A stretch of 64,000 bases of DNA from Streptomyces sp. 3214.6. GTDB lineage: Bacteria > Actinomycetota > Actinomycetes > Streptomycetales > Streptomycetaceae. Under the pieces are notes generated by a model. It had not been told where the DNA came from. It did no database searches and saw only the letters and a list, made by a program, of their open reading frames with translations. The position numbers were made by a program, and so were the translations under genes. Below are positions 24,178-33,021 of the stretch, piece after piece. The stretch is from the NCBI RefSeq assembly GCF_900129855.1, contig NZ_LT670819.1, forward strand, positions 6,262,001-6,326,000. The letters are read 5' to 3'. Every line of letters starts with the position of its first letter. Positions within the stretch are counted from its first letter, which is position 1.

Positions 24178-25383
24178 TCAGGCAGGGAGGCGGTCCAGGA
24201 GCCAGGTGCAGAGTTCCTCGGTGATGGCCGTGTGGGCGGTGGTCGTGGACGAGCAGAGGAATTCGTCCAACTCGCTTTCGTCCGGCGGGAGTTCGTCGAT
24301 GTTGGTGTACAGGTCCGGCTGGCGTTCGACGTCGCGGACGGCGACCGCGCTCACCGACGGGACGAAGCACACCTCCCCGTGCCGCAGGTCCACCGTGCCG
24401 CCGAGCTTCCGCAGCGTCTCGGCGAGGATCTCGTACGTGTGCAGCGTGCCGCCGGGCGCGCCGTCCAGCTCCGGGAAACCGCTGGTCGTGATGGTCTTTT
24501 CCGCCTTGGGAAACCTCCGGTTGAGGTAGGCGACCGTCACGTCGTCGCCCTGGGCCTGGGTGTAGAAGGTGGTGCCGGGGTAGATGCGGTCGATGCGCAG
24601 CGCGACGTCGCCGGGCGGGACATCGGGCAGACCGATCCCGTCGCCGCGACCGTTGGCCACGGCGACCCTGAGCGGGATCTGCGGCCAGCCCCCGAGCCGC
24701 TCCAGTGCGGCCAGGAAGTCCGTGCGCTCCTTGGCGACCCCGATCTTCCCGGTCTCCTTGTCGTAGTGCCGCCACAGCATCTGGCGCGCGGCCGGGCTGT
24801 CCATCTGCTTCGCGAAGTCGTTCGGGAACGGGATGAAGTACGAGAACGCCTGCACGCCGACCGGGATGGAGGCCCCCCGGTGCGGGCTGTCGTAGGAGAA
24901 GTACAGGCCGGTCCGGTGGTCCATTCGCTGGGCCTCCATCCTGGCCAGCGTGTAGCGGGTGACGATGCCGCCCATGCTGAAGCCGCCGACCACCAGCCGG
25001 GCGCCGCCGAACTGCTCGGCGGCGGCCCGCACGATCGCGGCCTCGACCGCGTGCGCGTTGTCCAGGATGGACGCGCTGCGCTCCTCGAAGCCGAGCAGGA
25101 TCACGTCCCTGCCGCGCCGCCGCAGCTCGGTGACGAACGGGAAGCCGCCCTCCAGTCCCTGGTAGAGCTTGTCGAGCTCGCTGCGGCCGAGATTGAAGCC
25201 GTCGGCCATGATCACGGGCCGGACGAGACGGCCGTTGTTGCCCTCGCCGGGGAACACCCAGGCGAAGCCGTTCGGCAGCGTCCATTCCTCGTGCTCCGGT
25301 ACGTCGACCGGGTGGGCGGGTTCGACGGTCAGCGGGTCGCCGAGGGTGAACGCGCCGATGTTGGGTTCGGTCGTCTCGGACAT
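24178..25383 (-). CDS. Alpha/beta hydrolase, esterase/lipase-like
   Basis: A 401-residue cytosolic hydrolase candidate. LVVGGFSMGGIVTRYTLARM contains the nucleophile elbow G-F-S-M-G near residue 145, and SYDSPHRGASIP is typical of lipases acting on large substrates. The acid and histidine are probably in the C-terminal third, with TTTAHTAITEELC a candidate histidine site. GAGGAG precedes the ATG. No signal peptide is seen. The substrate is unknown, and the gene appears to stand alone. Confidence 0.82.
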   Translation of the reverse strand: MSETTEPNIGAFTLGDPLTVEPAHPVDVPEHEEWTLPNGFAWVFPGEGNNGRLVRPVIMADGFNLGRSELDKLYQGLEGGFPFVTELRRRGRDVILLGFEERSASILDNAHAVEAAIVRAAAEQFGGARLVVGGFSMGGIVTRYTLARMEAQRMDHRTGLYFSYDSPHRGASIPVGVQAFSYFIPFPNDFAKQMDSPAARQMLWRHYDKETGKIGVAKERTDFLAALERLGGWPQIPLRVAVANGRGDGIGLPDVPPGDVALRIDRIYPGTTFYTQAQGDDVTVAYLNRRFPKAEKTITTSGFPELDGAPGGTLHTYEILAETLRKLGGTVDLRHGEVCFVPSVSAVAVRDVERQPDLYTNIDELPPDESELDEFLCSSTTTAHTAITEELCTWLLDRLPA

Positions 25384-25753
25384 GGTCGTACTCCTCGCGG
25401 AAGAAGTGGCAGAGACGACGTCAGCATGCGGGACGAACCGGGCGAACCGCCCCTACGGTCAGGGGTGTTCACCACAACTGATGGAATATGCGCAGAAATA
25501 GTTTGATGCGTCCGGCATGTGCCATTGGCCTGTTCTCTTCGCTTACCTGTTCCTCGCCGAGCCCATGCCGAATTCCCTCCGAAAAATATCCCGCGGATCG
25601 CGCAACCCTTACCGTCCTGTGGCTGTCGTACATGGCATCAGGACTTCTGGAGGGGGATCCGGGGGGATCGCGGGGGTTCTGGTACGGAGGGGAAAAGCCG
25701 AGGGGGCCTGGTCGACGGACCAGCCCCCTCGAAGCTTCTCCGGACGCCTCGAC
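25384..25753. other. Intergenic region between esterase and SH3-like genes
   Basis: No gene is supported here. The esterase promoter probably lies in 25384-25500, which has an A/T-rich patch near 25480-25505. The far end carries the strong terminator of the SH3-like gene. Confidence 0.45.
25699..25731 (-). terminator. Strong stem-loop terminator of SH3-like gene
   Basis: CGAGGGGGC and TGGTC arms pair with GACCAGCCCCCTCG around a GACG loop, with one bulged base. On the minus strand a TTTT run follows, giving a conventional factor-independent terminator. Confidence 0.75.
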
Positions 25754-26191
25754 TCAGCAGTGCGAGAGCTGCTGCTTCCAGGTGCTCGGGCCCCCGGTGT
25801 CCAGGTACCAGTCGTTGACATAACCGGTGACGACCCCGGTGTCGACCTCCATCCAGTACCGGTAGCCGTGGCCGTCCGCGTCCGGGTCGCCCGTGGTCCA
25901 GCAACTGACGCCGAGTTCCTCGCCGTTGTGCCACTGCTGCCCGGGAAGCTTGGCGGCCCCGTAGCTGGGAGCGGTGCGGATGGCCAGGTAGGAACCGGCG
26001 TTGATGCCGGTGACGTACGCGCAATTGGTTCGGTCGCCCGAGATGTAGCACTGGTGGATCGCGGCGCTCGCCGAGCCCGCTCCGGCGAGGACGGTCGAGA
26101 CCGTGGCGGCGAGCACGGCTCCCGTCGCGACCGCCGCACGCAGCCGCCGCTGCGACCGTGTGGATCGCGTCGGCCGGGTCGAGTCGTTCAT
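25754..26191 (-). CDS. Secreted SH3-like small protein (paralogue 1)
   Basis: A 145-residue exported protein. The signal peptide has an arginine-rich start (RSQRRLRAAVATGAVLAATV) with cleavage near GSASA-A at about residue 52. The mature part is a bacterial SH3-like fold with cysteines in CYISGDRTNC and CWTTGDPDADGHGYRYW, ending GYVNDWYLDTGGP. GGGGAGG precedes the ATG at 26191. It is followed upstream by a close paralogue; both may bind cell wall or act extracellularly, but no enzyme motif is present. Confidence 0.85.
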   Translation of the reverse strand: MNDSTRPTRSTRSQRRLRAAVATGAVLAATVSTVLAGAGSASAAIHQCYISGDRTNCAYVTGINAGSYLAIRTAPSYGAAKLPGQQWHNGEELGVSCWTTGDPDADGHGYRYWMEVDTGVVTGYVNDWYLDTGGPSTWKQQLSHC

Positions 26192-26240
26192 GTGGGCGTC
26201 CTCCCCTGGGTGGGTGTGGGTGAGAGGGCCGGTGGCACGG

Positions 26241-26660
26241 TCAGCACGGCGGGAGGATCTGCTTCCAGGTACCGGGTCCGCCCGTGTCCAGGTACCAGTC
26301 GTTGACATAGCCCCAGGCGCGGGCGGTGGAGACGCGCATCCAGTACCGGTAGCCGTGGCCGTCCGCGTCCGGGTCGCCGGTGGTCCAGCACTCGACCTCC
26401 AGCCACTGCCCGTTGTCGTAGCGGGCCACCGCCGTCGAGCCGTAGCGCGGCTCGGTGCGCATCACGAGGGCCGAGCCCGGGTCGATGCCGATCACCTGGG
26501 CGCAGCGGGCCGGGTCGCCCTCCCCGGCTCCGGGACAGGGCCGCGGAGCGGCCTGGGCGGGCGAGGCCGCGAGGACGCCCGCGCCGGCGAGAAGGACGGT
26601 GGCCGCCCCCGCGACGGCCGCCGATCTGAGTCGGGAGTTCACTAGGCGTGACATCTGCAT
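26241..26660 (-). CDS. Secreted SH3-like small protein (paralogue 2)
   Basis: A 139-residue exported protein with a classical signal peptide (AAVAGAATVLLAGAGVLAA, cleavage near AQA-A). The mature region again has paired cysteines and the CWTTGDPDADGHGYRYWM and GYVNDWYLDTGGP blocks shared with the neighbour. GGAGG precedes the ATG at 26660. The gap to the first paralogue is about 50 bases, so they may share a transcript. The DNA of the shared C-terminal block is almost identical, pointing to recent duplication. Confidence 0.85.
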   Translation of the reverse strand: MQMSRLVNSRLRSAAVAGAATVLLAGAGVLAASPAQAAPRPCPGAGEGDPARCAQVIGIDPGSALVMRTEPRYGSTAVARYDNGQWLEVECWTTGDPDADGHGYRYWMRVSTARAWGYVNDWYLDTGGPGTWKQILPPC

Positions 26661-26778
26661 CGGTTCCTCCGTTCGATTGCCACGGTCACCGACCCTGGCA
26701 GCGAACGGCACGCCGCACATCCTGTGAAGTCTCAGGGTGCCGCGTGCGGCCGAGGCTTCCGCGGGTGCTGGGCCTGCG

Positions 26779-27168
26779 TCAGAAGAACACCCCGCACCGC
26801 AGCAGCACGTTCGCGTAGGGCCGCGCCTCACCCGTGCGCACCACCAGCCGCGCGCCCGCCGACAGCCTCTTCAGCTCCTCGTGCGAGACCAGGGCCAGCT
26901 CGGGGAAGTGCCCGTCCAGCAGCGCGGCCGCCGCCGGATTCGCCGCCCGGACCTCCGTCGCCGCCGTCGCGCCCTCGACGACCAGCTCGGCGAGCAGCCC
27001 CTCGACCACCTCCGCGAACGACGGCACCCCCGCCCGGAACGCGAGGTCCACAACCCGGGGACCGTCCGGTATCGGCATGCCGGCGTCGCACACCAGCACC
27101 CCGTCCCCGTGCCCCAACTCCGCAAGCGCACCGGAGAGCTGACGGTTGAGGATCCCGGCTTTCTTCAC
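26779..27168 (-). CDS. rbsD: D-ribose pyranase
   Basis: A 129-residue RbsD: MKKAGILNRQLSGALAELGHGD, the catalytic-histidine opening, and CDAGMPIPDG are diagnostic, and ARPYANVLLRCGVFF is the family C-terminus. It interconverts beta-pyranose and furanose forms of ribose so that ribokinase can act. The GTG start overlaps the rbsK stop (GTGA), last gene of the ribose operon. Confidence 0.96.
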   Translation of the reverse strand: MKKAGILNRQLSGALAELGHGDGVLVCDAGMPIPDGPRVVDLAFRAGVPSFAEVVEGLLAELVVEGATAATEVRAANPAAAALLDGHFPELALVSHEELKRLSAGARLVVRTGEARPYANVLLRCGVFF

Positions 27169-28118
27169 AGCGACTCACCTCCCTGGGGCTCTCCGGCCCC
27201 GCTGCCCGACTCCCGGCCCAGCGACGCCACCTCCTGCGCCGTCGGGAACGACTCCTGCGCGCCGCGCCGGGTCACGGCGACCGCCCCGACCCGCGCCGCG
27301 TACGCCGCCGCCTCGGCCAGGGACGCGCCCGCGCCCAGCTTCCACGCCAGCGCCGCCGTGAAGGAGTCACCCGCACCGGTCGTGTCCACGGCCGTCACCT
27401 TCACGGACGGCACCCGCACCACGCCCTCCGCCGAGGCCACCAGCGCGCCCTCCGCGCCCAGCGTGACGACCACCGACTTCGGTCCCTTCGCGAGCAGCAC
27501 CCGCGCCCAGTCCTCCGGCCGGTCGCCGGCCTCCGCGTCCCCGAGGAGCACCTTCGCCTCGTGCTCGTTGACGATCAGCGGGTCGCAGGCCGCGAGCAGC
27601 ACGGCGGGCAGCGGGCGCGGCGGAGAGGGGTTCAGCACGAAGCGACTGTCCGGCGACAGGCTCGCCGCCACTGCAACGACCGTCTCCAGGGGGATCTCCA
27701 GCTGCGCCGACACCACCCGGGAGGTCTGGAAGAGGCAGCCGGCGGCGCGTACGTCGTCCGGTGTCAGCCGGCCGTTCGCGCCCGGCGACACCACGATGCT
27801 GTTGTCGCCCGACGGGTCTACGGTGATCAGCGCGACGCCGGTCGGCGCCCCGCCCACCAGCACGCCCACCGTGTCGACACCGGCCGCCCGCTGCGAGTCG
27901 AGCAGCAGCCGGCCGTTCGCGTCGTCGCCGACCCGGGCCAGCAGGGCCGTTCGGGCCCCGAGGCGGGCGGCCGCGACGGCCTGGTTCGCGCCTTTGCCGC
28001 CGGGGTGGACGGCCAGGTCGGAGCCGAGGACGGTCTCCCCGGCCCCCGGCCGCCGCTCGACGCCGATCACCAGGTCGGCGTTGGCCGACCCTACGACCAG
28101 CAGGTCGTAGTCGTACAT
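27165..28118 (-). CDS. rbsK: Ribokinase
   Basis: A 317-residue PfkB-family kinase that phosphorylates ribose at O5. VVGSANADLVIGVERRPGAGET and HPGGKGANQAVAAARLG form the substrate-binding N-terminus, and AVDTTGAGDSFTAALA near residue 250 holds the catalytic aspartate and anion hole. GGGGAG precedes the ATG. It follows the transport genes after a 121-base gap containing 12-base repeats, and couples to rbsD by GTGA. Confidence 0.95.
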   Translation of the reverse strand: MYDYDLLVVGSANADLVIGVERRPGAGETVLGSDLAVHPGGKGANQAVAAARLGARTALLARVGDDANGRLLLDSQRAAGVDTVGVLVGGAPTGVALITVDPSGDNSIVVSPGANGRLTPDDVRAAGCLFQTSRVVSAQLEIPLETVVAVAASLSPDSRFVLNPSPPRPLPAVLLAACDPLIVNEHEAKVLLGDAEAGDRPEDWARVLLAKGPKSVVVTLGAEGALVASAEGVVRVPSVKVTAVDTTGAGDSFTAALAWKLGAGASLAEAAAYAARVGAVAVTRRGAQESFPTAQEVASLGRESGSGAGEPQGGESL

Positions 28119-28130
28119 GAAGCAACTCCC

Positions 28131-28166
28131 CTGATAGGTGGCCCGGTACGTGGCCTGATACGTGCC
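28131..28166. repeat. Three 12-base repeats in rbsK leader
   Basis: Three degenerate 12-base units, of the form CTGATACGTGGC, lie between the transporter fusion gene and rbsK, just upstream of the rbsK ribosome site. Confidence 0.6.
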
Positions 28167-28239
28167 TCGGGGCGGGCGCCCCCTCACCGAGGTGACCGCC
28201 CGCCCGTCCGCCGAACACCGGCCGACTGCCGGCCGAATG

Positions 28240-30201
28240 TCAGCCGCTGAACCCGGTCACGTTCTCCTTCGTGACCACCTTCACCGGCACCTTCACCGTC
28301 TGCTCGACCTTCTTGCCCTGCAGCGCCTTCAGCGCGTTGTCCACAGCGATCCTGCCCAGCTGGGACGGCTGCTGCGCCACGGACGCGTACAGCGTGCCCT
28401 GTTCAACGGCCTTGAGACCGTCGGGGGTTCCGTCGAAGCCGACGACCTGGACCGACTTGCCGGCCCTGGAGCCGAGCGCCTTGATCGCGCCGAGCGCCAT
28501 CTCGTCGTTGGCGGCGATGACGCCCTGGACGTCCGGGTGGGCCTGGAGCAGGTTCGACATCACGTCGAGTCCCTTGGTGCGGTCGAAGTCGGCCGGCTGC
28601 TGGGCCACGACCTGGATGCCGGGGTAGGCCTTCAGCCCCTTGGCGAAACCTTCCGCCCGCTCCCGCGCGGCCGACGTGCCCGCCTGGCCCTGCAGGATCA
28701 CGATCTTGCCGGCGCCGCCCAGCTTCTCGGCGACCGTCTTGGCGGCCAGCTCGCCGCCCGCCACGTTGTCGGAGGCGACGAGCGCGTCCACCGTGGCCTT
28801 GTTCACGCCCCGGTCGACCGCGATGACCGGGATCTTCGCCTTGTCGGCGGCCTTCACCGAGTTGCTCGCCGCATCCGAGTCCACCGGGTTGACGATGATG
28901 GAGTCGTAGCCGGAACTGGTGAAGTTCTGCAGCTGGTTGGCCTGCTGGGAGGCGTCGTTCTGCGCGTCGGTGACGGTCAGGTCCACGCCCAGCTTCTTCG
29001 CCTCGGCCTTCGCGCCCGACTGGATCTGCACGAAGAACGGGTTGTTGAGGGTGGACAGCGCGAGCCCGACCTTCGGGTTCGCGGTCGACGAGCTGCCGCT
29101 GTGCAGGAAGGAGGTCGCGCCGACGATCGCCACGGTGACCACGGCCGCGAGACCGTACGTCGCCGCCTGCTTCCCCTTGCCGCCGCCGATGCCGACCCCG
29201 GCGCCGGCCGCCGCCGGGCTCGCCCCCGCCTTGCGGCGCAGGGTGTCGAGCAGCACGGCCAGCGCGATGACGACACCGATGACGACCTGCTGCCAGAAAG
29301 CGGAGACGGACAGCAGGTTCAGGCCGTTGCGCAGCACCGCCAGGATCAGCGCGCCGATCAGGGTGCCCGACGCCTTGCCCGTACCCCCGGCGAGGGAGGC
29401 GCCGCCGATGACGACCGCGGCGATCGCGTCCAGCTCGTAGCCGTCGGCCGCCTGCGGCTGCGCGGAGGACAGCCGGGAGGCGAGCACGATGCCCGCCGCG
29501 GCGGCGAACACACCGGACAGCGCGTAGATCGCGAGCTTCTGCCGCTTCACCCGCAGACCGGACAGGCGGGCCGCCTCCTCGTTGCCGCCGATGGCGTACA
29601 TCGAACGGCCGATGTACGTCCGGCCGAGCACGAACGCGGCGATCAGGCCCATGACGACCATGACCAGTACCGGCACCGGCAGCCAGCCGCCGAGCGTGTC
29701 GCCGAGGTGCGAGACGGAGTCGGGGAAGGCGATCGGCGAGCCCTCGGAGATCACCAGCGACAGACCGCGCCCCACCGACAGCATCGCGAGCGTCGCGATG
29801 AACGGCGGCAGCTTGCCGTAGGCGATGAGGAAACCGTTCACCAGACCGGCCGCGACACCGGTGGCGACGGCCAGGACCACCGCTATGACCACCGGCACGC
29901 CCTGCTGCGTGGCGCTCCACGCCAGCACGGTCGCCGACAGCGCCGCCACCGAGCCGACCGACAGGTCGATGCCCGCCGAGACGATCACGAAGGTCACGCC
30001 GAAGGCGAGGATGGCGGTCACGGCCGCCTGGACACCCACGTTGAGCAGGTTGTCCGTGGTCAGGAAGTCGCCCGACAGCGCCGACATGGCGATGACGAGG
30101 ACGATCAGCGCGGTCAGCGCGCCGTTGTCGAGCAGCAGACGGCGGACCGCCGCGGCGCCGCCACCGGCGCCCGTCGTGCTCAGATGCGTGTCAGCGGCCA
30201 C
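28240..30201 (-). CDS. rbsC: Fused ribose ABC permease and substrate-binding protein (RbsC-RbsB)
   Basis: A 653-residue single-polypeptide fusion. Residues 1-325 are an RbsC-like permease (DLSVGSVAALSATVLAW, SMYAIGGNEEAARLSG). A Gly/Ala/Lys linker and an additional membrane helix (about 346-366, AAVVTVAIVGATSF) join it to an RbsB-like type I sugar-binding domain at about 375-653 (VGLALSTLNNPFF, VIAVDRG, VQGVIAANDEMALGA, VVGFDGT). The usual system has separate proteins. The helix would place the binding domain outside the membrane, tethered to its permease. The GTG start overlaps the rbsA end by 11 bases. Confidence 0.95.
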   Translation of the reverse strand: MAADTHLSTTGAGGGAAAVRRLLLDNGALTALIVLVIAMSALSGDFLTTDNLLNVGVQAAVTAILAFGVTFVIVSAGIDLSVGSVAALSATVLAWSATQQGVPVVIAVVLAVATGVAAGLVNGFLIAYGKLPPFIATLAMLSVGRGLSLVISEGSPIAFPDSVSHLGDTLGGWLPVPVLVMVVMGLIAAFVLGRTYIGRSMYAIGGNEEAARLSGLRVKRQKLAIYALSGVFAAAAGIVLASRLSSAQPQAADGYELDAIAAVVIGGASLAGGTGKASGTLIGALILAVLRNGLNLLSVSAFWQQVVIGVVIALAVLLDTLRRKAGASPAAAGAGVGIGGGKGKQAATYGLAAVVTVAIVGATSFLHSGSSSTANPKVGLALSTLNNPFFVQIQSGAKAEAKKLGVDLTVTDAQNDASQQANQLQNFTSSGYDSIIVNPVDSDAASNSVKAADKAKIPVIAVDRGVNKATVDALVASDNVAGGELAAKTVAEKLGGAGKIVILQGQAGTSAARERAEGFAKGLKAYPGIQVVAQQPADFDRTKGLDVMSNLLQAHPDVQGVIAANDEMALGAIKALGSRAGKSVQVVGFDGTPDGLKAVEQGTLYASVAQQPSQLGRIAVDNALKALQGKKVEQTVKVPVKVVTKENVTGFSG

Positions 30202-31777
30202 GGCCGGCCTCCACTTCAGTGATCGGAGGGGTGTCAGGGGAGTCAGGGGTGCTGGAGGTACTGGAGGTACTGGAGGTACTGGGCGTACTGGGGGTGCTCA
30301 CGGCCAGGGCCATCACGGCGTCCTGGGTCGCGTCCTGCGCCGACAGCTCGCCGGCTATCCGGCCCTGCGCCATCACCAGCACCCGGTCGCTCATGCCGAG
30401 CACCTCGGGCAGATCGCTGGAGATCATCAGGACGGCGGCCCCGGCGGCCGTCAGCTCGTTGATCAGCTGGTAGATCTCGACCTTCGCGCCGACGTCGATG
30501 CCGCGGGTCGGCTCGTCGAGGATCAGCACCCTGGTGTCGGCCAGCAGCCACTTGCCGATGACGACCTTCTGCTGGTTGCCGCCGGACAGGGTGCGCACCT
30601 GCTGGCCGAGCCCGGCCATCCGCACGCCGAGCTGTTCGGCGATCCGCGCCGCCGCCTCGTGCTGGCCCCTGAGGTCGACGAGTCCGCCACGGGTCGCGGC
30701 CCGCATGGTCACGAGCCCGAGGTTCTCCTCGACCGACTGGTCGAGCACCAGCCCCTGGCCCTTGCGGTCCTCGGGCACGAGCCCGATCCCGGCGGCCATC
30801 GCGGCCGGCACGTCGTAGCCGGGCAGCCGGTCGCCCCCGACCCGCACGGCGCCCTGGTCGTACGGGTCCGCCCCGAAGACGGCCCGTACCACTTCGGTAC
30901 GGCCCGCGCCGACGAGCCCGGCGATGCCGACGACCTCACCGGCGTGCACCTCGAAGCTGACGTCGTGGAAGACGCCGTCCCGGGTCAGCCCCTCGACGGA
31001 CAGCAGCGCGGCCCCCGTCTCGGCGCGCTCCCTCGGGTACTGCTGCTCGATGGAGCGGCCCACCATGAGCCGGACGAGCTCGTCCTCGGGCGTCGAGGCG
31101 GGTACCTGGCCGACCGACTTCCCGTCCCGGATGACCGTGACCCGGTCGCCGAGGGCGGCGATCTCCTCCAGGTGATGCGTGATGAAGACGATGCCGACGC
31201 CGTCCTCGCGCAGCCTGCGCACGATGGCGAAGAGCTTCTCGACCTCCTCGGAGGTCAGCACGGCGGTCGGCTCGTCCATGATCAGCACGCGCGCGTTCAG
31301 GCTGAGCGCCTTGGCGATCTCGACCATCTGCAGCCAGGCGATGCCGAGTTCACGCACCCGCGCGCGGGGCGACACATTCACCCCGACCCGCTCCAGCAGG
31401 ACGGCGGCGTCCGCCTCCATCGTCTTCCGGTCGATCATCCCGAAGCGGCGCGGCTGCCGTCCCAGGAAGATGTTCTCGGCGACCGTCAGATCGGGTACGA
31501 GGTTGAACTCCTGGTAGATGGTGGCGATCCCGAGGCGCTCGGAGTCCTGCGCGCCATGGATGCGCACCTCCTCGCCACCGGCCAGGATGCGCCCGGCGTC
31601 GGGCGTGTAGGCGCCGGAGAGCATCTTGATGAGGGTGCTCTTGCCCGCGCCGTTCTCACCGAGCAGCACATGCACCTCGCCCCGGCGCAGGTCGAAGTCG
31701 ACGCCGTCGAGCGCGACCACCCCGGGGAAGGACTTGCGTATGCCTTCGATGCGCAGCAACTCGTCCGCGTTGCTCAC
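30191..31777 (-). CDS. rbsA: Ribose ABC transporter ATP-binding protein
   Basis: A 528-residue ATPase with two ABC domains, as in RbsA/MglA. The first has Walker A GENGAGKST and Walker B VLIMDEPTAVL; the second has LSGGNQQKVVIGKWL and VLILDEPTRGIDVGAK, with the usual degenerate second Walker A (GLVGAGRTE). It powers ribose uptake with the RbsC-B fusion. The C-terminal tail is a serine/threonine/proline STSSTSS repeat from a 9-base minisatellite. The GTG start overlaps the rbsR stop; AGGAG precedes it. Confidence 0.95.
   Translation of the reverse strand: MSNADELLRIEGIRKSFPGVVALDGVDFDLRRGEVHVLLGENGAGKSTLIKMLSGAYTPDAGRILAGGEEVRIHGAQDSERLGIATIYQEFNLVPDLTVAENIFLGRQPRRFGMIDRKTMEADAAVLLERVGVNVSPRARVRELGIAWLQMVEIAKALSLNARVLIMDEPTAVLTSEEVEKLFAIVRRLREDGVGIVFITHHLEEIAALGDRVTVIRDGKSVGQVPASTPEDELVRLMVGRSIEQQYPRERAETGAALLSVEGLTRDGVFHDVSFEVHAGEVVGIAGLVGAGRTEVVRAVFGADPYDQGAVRVGGDRLPGYDVPAAMAAGIGLVPEDRKGQGLVLDQSVEENLGLVTMRAATRGGLVDLRGQHEAAARIAEQLGVRMAGLGQQVRTLSGGNQQKVVIGKWLLADTRVLILDEPTRGIDVGAKVEIYQLINELTAAGAAVLMISSDLPEVLGMSDRVLVMAQGRIAGELSAQDATQDAVMALAVSTPSTPSTSSTSSTSSTPDSPDTPPITEVEAGRGR
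30251..30298. repeat. 9-base minisatellite in rbsA C-terminus
   Basis: About five tandem 9-base units related to TGGAGGTAC encode the Ser/Thr-rich tail of RbsA, beyond the conserved ATPase domain. Confidence 0.85.
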
Positions 31778-32790
31778 GTCTGGCTCCTGTTCGTTACGGG
31801 GGACTCGCCGCACGACCGGCGTGCGACGAGACGGGCGGCGAAGGTCACGGACTGCGGGGGGCGTCCCTCGATGCGGTCGACCAGGGCCCGTACGGCGGCC
31901 CGGCCCAGCTCGCCCGTGGGCTGGGCGATGGCGGTGACCGGCGGATCGGTGTGCACGAACCACGGGATGTCGTCGAACGCGGCCAGCGCGAGATCCTGCG
32001 GAACCCGCAGCCCACGCGCGCGTACGGCGTCCAGCGCGCCCAGTGCCATCAGGTTGTCGGCCGCGAAGACGACCTCGGGCGGCTCGGGCAGGTCGAGGAA
32101 GCCCTCGGTGACCCGGCGTCCGCTCTCGGCCTGGAAGTCGCCCTGCCCTATGTAGGCGTCCGGGAGGGGAAGCCCGTACTCGGCCATGGCGGCCCGGAAG
32201 GCCTCCACGCGCTCGCTGCCGGTGGTGGTGGCGGCCGGGCCCGCGATGATGGCGAGCCTGCGGTGCCCGAGCCCGTGCAGATGCGCGACGAGATCCCGTA
32301 TGGCAGCCCGTCCGTCGGCACGCACGACGGGCACGTCGACACCCGGGATCCACCGGTCGACGAACACCATCGGCGTCCCCCCGCGCGCGGCGTCCAGCAT
32401 CAGCGGGGAGCCGCCGTCCGTGGGGGAGACCAGCAGGCCGTCGATCCGGCGGTCCAGCAGGGTCCGTACGTGATGGTCCTGAAGGTCGGGCCGCTCGTCG
32501 GCGTTGCCGATGATGACGCTGTAGCCGAGCGCGCGGGCCTCCTCCTCGACGGAGCGGGCCAGCTCGGTGAAGTAGGGGTTCATCACGTCGCTGATGACCA
32601 GACCGAGGGTGCGGGTCTGGTCGGTGCGCAGCGACCGGGCGACGGCGTTCGGGCGGTAGCCCAGCGTCTCGACGGCGGTCAGCACGCGCGTGCGTGCGTC
32701 CTCGCTGACCGACGGATGGTCGTTCAGGACGCGCGACACCGTGGCGACGGAGACCCCCGCCTCGGCAGCGACGTCCTTGATGCTCGCCAT
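31774..32790 (-). CDS. rbsR: LacI family repressor of the ribose operon
   Basis: A 338-residue LacI-type repressor. ASIKDVAAEAGVSVATVSRVLND is the DNA-binding domain and TLGLVISDVMNPYFTELARS opens the sugar sensor. It is the first gene of rbsRACKD, overlapping rbsA by GTGA, so it is autoregulated. Two identical palindromic operators lie 59 and 91 bases upstream of its start. Ribose is the likely inducer, by context. Confidence 0.93.
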   Translation of the reverse strand: MASIKDVAAEAGVSVATVSRVLNDHPSVSEDARTRVLTAVETLGYRPNAVARSLRTDQTRTLGLVISDVMNPYFTELARSVEEEARALGYSVIIGNADERPDLQDHHVRTLLDRRIDGLLVSPTDGGSPLMLDAARGGTPMVFVDRWIPGVDVPVVRADGRAAIRDLVAHLHGLGHRRLAIIAGPAATTTGSERVEAFRAAMAEYGLPLPDAYIGQGDFQAESGRRVTEGFLDLPEPPEVVFAADNLMALGALDAVRARGLRVPQDLALAAFDDIPWFVHTDPPVTAIAQPTGELGRAAVRALVDRIEGRPPQSVTFAARLVARRSCGESPVTNRSQT

Positions 32791-32848
32791 CGCCGCTCCA
32801 CCTCCTCGTGGACTCGGTTCATGAACGTCGAGGAGTCGTGATCCCTCG

Positions 32849-32863
32849 TGGAATCGATTACAT
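32849..32863. promoter_or_regulatory. RbsR operator copy 1
   Basis: TGGAATCGATTACAT: the core AATCGATT has a central CG and outer TG/CA arms, the standard LacI-family operator form. An identical copy lies 32 bases away (about three helical turns). Confidence 0.75.
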
Positions 32864-32880
32864 CGACGTGTATGGAGGAT

Positions 32881-32895
32881 TGGAATCGATTACAT
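32881..32895. promoter_or_regulatory. RbsR operator copy 2
   Basis: A second exact copy of the 15-base operator, in the same orientation and helical phase as copy 1, suited to cooperative binding of two dimers or one tetramer upstream of rbsR. Confidence 0.75.
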
Positions 32896-33021
32896 GGGGG
32901 TTAATCAAGCCTCGGGCGTGGCTGAAACCGGATCGTGATGAACGCACCCGCGAAGCGATCTAGGCTTCCCCTGTCCGTCACGGGTGGCATGCCCGTGCCA
33001 ATCAACAGGGGAGATTCAGTT

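Noticed and set aside
23641..25285. A minus-strand frame running from the esterase gene into the small-gene region
   Set aside because: It follows the wrong frame of the esterase and ends across two well-coupled plus-strand genes.
28162..30222. A 686-residue plus-strand frame opposite the ribose transporter
   Set aside because: High-GC antisense shadow of a strongly recognised permease/binding-protein fusion.
30251..30298. CRISPR-like array
   Set aside because: Units are 9 bases, contiguous and in frame within rbsA; no spacers and no cas genes are present. The same holds for the other tandem repeats.
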